Source: Kouleothrix aurantiaca (lineage in GTDB: Bacteria; Chloroflexota; Chloroflexia; Chloroflexales; Roseiflexaceae). Taken from it: a DNA stretch of 5,221 nt. The notes beneath the pieces were generated by a model. It was not told the origin of the DNA and ran no database searches. It worked only from the letters and a program-made list of their open reading frames with translations. Positions 4,120 to 5,221 of this stretch are shown one piece after another. Location: NCBI GenBank assembly GCA_001399705.1, contig LJCR01000209.1, forward strand, positions 1 through 5,221, given 5' to 3'. A program made the position numbers and the translations under genes. Position 1 is the first letter of the stretch; each line of letters starts with the position of its first letter.

Positions 4120-4745
4120 AGACCACCCGCGATTCGCTGACCGAAAAACTTGATGCGCTGGAGGTTCGCGCACGCGAAACCTTTGATCTCAAGCACCAGG
4201 TTGCCGAGCGCCCGTGGATGGCGCTGGGCGCGGCAGTGGCGGCAGGCTATGTGCTGGGCAGCATGGGCGGCGAAAGCGAGCCACGCTACGAAAATAAAGC
4301 GCCGCACCAGCCGGTGCCCGGCACGGCCACAGAATACTATCAGTCGGAATCGCGCCCGCGCGACAGCTTCCTGTCGCAGTTCGACGATGAGATTGATATG
4401 TTGAAAGGGGCGGCAATGGCAACGCTCAGCAGCTTTATACGCGATGCAGTTCGCGAGTTTATTCCCTCGATCAGTGCGCATCTTGGCACCGACACCAGGG
4501 TAGCCAGCACCAGCAGCACGCCCGTGCGCGGCACGCCTTCCACGGCGCAGGGCGTTTCGATGAGCGAGGCGCGCGACCAGCCGGTTATCAACAGCGAGTC
4601 GATCCCCATGACGACGAGCTACGGCTCGAACGAGGCCGACCGCAGCGCCGAGCACGCAACGCCATACTACCCGCCGGGTTCGAAGAGCGACGAGTATCAG
4701 GCCGAGCGCGAAGCGGCTGTCGGGGCGACGCGCGCGAATCATTAG
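4083..4745 (+). CDS. DUF3618 membrane protein with long polar C-terminal tail
   Basis: 220 residues. The DUF3618 motif covers residues 8-63: IRQNIETTRDSLTEKLDAL, a basic amphipathic helix, then HQVAERPWMALGAAVAAGY and one membrane helix (about 45-61) ending in GSMGG. After a proline/glycine linker comes a second predicted helix (96-135, SFLSQFDDEIDMLKGAAMATL then SFIRDAVREFIP) resembling the FxxEIxxLKGxA segment that often follows this membrane anchor in such clusters. Residues 136-220 are Ser/Thr/Glu/Ala-rich and probably disordered. The start is secure: AAGGAG (4069-4074) lies 8 nt upstream inside the preceding gene, and the motif begins by residue 8. The 37-nt overlap in another frame suggests translational coupling. 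A terminator follows about 90 nt on. Biochemical function is unknown for the family; the context points to an envelope stress or membrane-organising role. Confidence 0.88.
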   Translation: MDQGSDNIRQNIETTRDSLTEKLDALEVRARETFDLKHQVAERPWMALGAAVAAGYVLGSMGGESEPRYENKAPHQPVPGTATEYYQSESRPRDSFLSQFDDEIDMLKGAAMATLSSFIRDAVREFIPSISAHLGTDTRVASTSSTPVRGTPSTAQGVSMSEARDQPVINSESIPMTTSYGSNEADRSAEHATPYYPPGSKSDEYQAEREAAVGATRANH

Positions 4746-4762
4746 GGACGGGCAGGACTGAC

Positions 4763-4781
4763 ATCCACAGATTACGCAGAT
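4763..4781. repeat. fragment of a CACAGATTACGCAGAT-type intergenic repeat
   Basis: ATCCACAGATTACGCAGAT resembles the CCACAGATTACACAGATT strings scattered between genes in many environmental bacterial genomes. CAGATTA and CAGATAA give an internal partial repeat. Only one short copy is present, so it is a remnant or a coincidence. A small hairpin AGGCTT-TAC-AAGCCT (4783-4797) follows. Confidence 0.4.
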
Positions 4782-4831
4782 AAGGCTTTACAAGCCTAGG
4801 GTAATACTGCGTTCTGAATACCACTATTCCT

Positions 4832-4870
4832 AAAGCAGCGTAAACAATGGCGTTTACGCTGCTTTTGTTT
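4832..4870 (+). terminator. strong intrinsic terminator between convergent genes
   Basis: AAAGCAGCGTAAAC (4832-4845) pairs perfectly with GTTTACGCTGCTTT (4852-4865): 14 bp around a 6-nt loop. It runs into TTTTGTTT (4863-4870). It closes the three-gene plus-strand operon about 90 nt after its last stop codon. The matching A-run on the left gives the minus strand only TTTAGG, so it may serve the converging gene as well, though less efficiently. Confidence 0.9.
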
Positions 4871-4905
4871 GTGGAAGAAGAAGTTTCCCCCTCTCCGCTC
4901 GCTTC

Positions 4906-5221
4906 CTATGCCCACCAGCTATCGATCTCGTCAATGGCGCTGGCGGCGGCGAGCAGCAAATCAACCCCACCAAGCTGCGCGAGCGTTGGCGCGGCCCACT
5001 CCAGACAGCGCAGCGTCTCGGCGCGGCCAAGCTCCGCGGCATGCTGGAAGGCGAATGCCAGCGCGCGCTGTGCCAGCTGCGCATCAGCGGGGGCCGCTGC
5101 GCGCGCGACTGCGGCCAGGGCGCGCGCCTGATCGAGCGGGCGGGCAATGCCCTGCGCCAGTGCGAACGCTTCGCCCAGCTCGCCGAGATTGGCGAGCGCG
5201 CTAGCCACCGCGCCTTGATAG
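4906..5221 (-). CDS. C-terminal part of an Ala/Leu-rich helical-repeat protein (TPR/HEAT-like), cut by the right edge
   Basis: Only the last 105 codons are in the window; the frame is open to the edge, and the stop is TAG at 4908-4906. The sequence consists of helical hairpins with regularly spaced small and leucine residues: ALANLGELGEAFALAQ, then DQARALAAVARAA, then AELGRAETLRCLEWAAPTLA, ending IDEIDSWWA. This A-x-A-L-A-x-x-A pattern is like the alpha-solenoid regions of large signalling or scaffold proteins in Chloroflexota and cyanobacteria. It is a protein-binding fold with no catalytic residue visible, so no function can be given. The frame was chosen over overlapping frames on both strands because it alone shows a repeat periodicity and is open at the edge. 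It converges on the DUF3618 operon, with the shared terminator between them. Confidence 0.75.
   Translation of the reverse strand, partial: YQGAVASALANLGELGEAFALAQGIARPLDQARALAAVARAAAPADAQLAQRALAFAFQHAAELGRAETLRCLEWAAPTLAQLGGVDLLLAAASAIDEIDSWWA

Noticed and set aside
3624..4742. 372-codon minus-strand open frame across the Holin-X and DUF3618 genes
   Set aside because: It is arginine/alanine/serine-rich without any domain signature, while the plus-strand genes have recognisable families and good ribosome binding sites.
4847..5204. Overlapping open frames on both strands at the right edge (4847-5131, 4869-5204 plus; 4854-5147 minus)
   Set aside because: They lack the helical-repeat periodicity, some begin inside the terminator stem-loop, and they overlap the edge-open minus frame that has coherent protein character.

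Overview
The window reads as a GC-rich bacterial chromosome segment of ordinary, mostly vertical-looking gene content, with no phage or IS genes. The gene families, the codon style and above all the intergenic CACGAAG-type and GACTCCT-type repeats resemble what is seen in environmental filamentous Chloroflexota. That assignment is an inference from general appearance, and no marker gene here proves it.

Layout. (1) At 20-781 there is a CcdA/DsbD-type thiol-disulfide transporter, perhaps with its true start left of the window, followed by a candidate intrinsic terminator (807-845). (2) At 782-1126 lies a gene-free stretch filled by a composite repeat: three AGAAGTC heptamers, then three head-to-tail 35-bp CACGAAG-type units, then four GACTCCT heptamers in the opposite orientation. 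(3) At 1127-2206 is a YpdA-family FAD/NAD(P)H oxidoreductase that lacks the active-site cysteine of the characterised bacillithiol disulfide reductases. At 2250-2687 is a Nudix hydrolase, probably co-transcribed with it. (4) At 2688-3220 is a gene-free region holding a strong intrinsic terminator (2875-2900), then a sigma-54-like -24/-12 sequence (3053-3068) and three successive inverted repeats leading to the next operon. (5) At 3221-4745 a tight three-gene operon encodes an LEA-like 11-residue-repeat protein with a C-terminal membrane anchor, a two-TM Holin-X/DUF1469-type (YqjE-like) protein, and a DUF3618 one-TM protein overlapping its neighbour by 37 nt. (6) A perfect 14-bp-stem terminator (4832-4870) separates this operon from a converging gene on the minus strand (4906-right edge), of which only the alanine/leucine-rich helical-repeat C-terminus is seen.

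How the genes fit together. CcdA, the YpdA-like reductase and perhaps the Nudix enzyme fit a loose redox and housekeeping theme, but CcdA is separated from the others by a terminator and repeats. The three-gene operon is the most coherent unit. It resembles the yqjD-yqjE arrangement of enterobacteria: small membrane-anchored, coiled or amphipathic proteins linked to stress and stationary phase. Here the first gene carries group-3-LEA-like undecapeptides and the third is DUF3618. Its structured leader, with a terminator-like hairpin, makes it the best candidate for regulated and under-described biology in the window.
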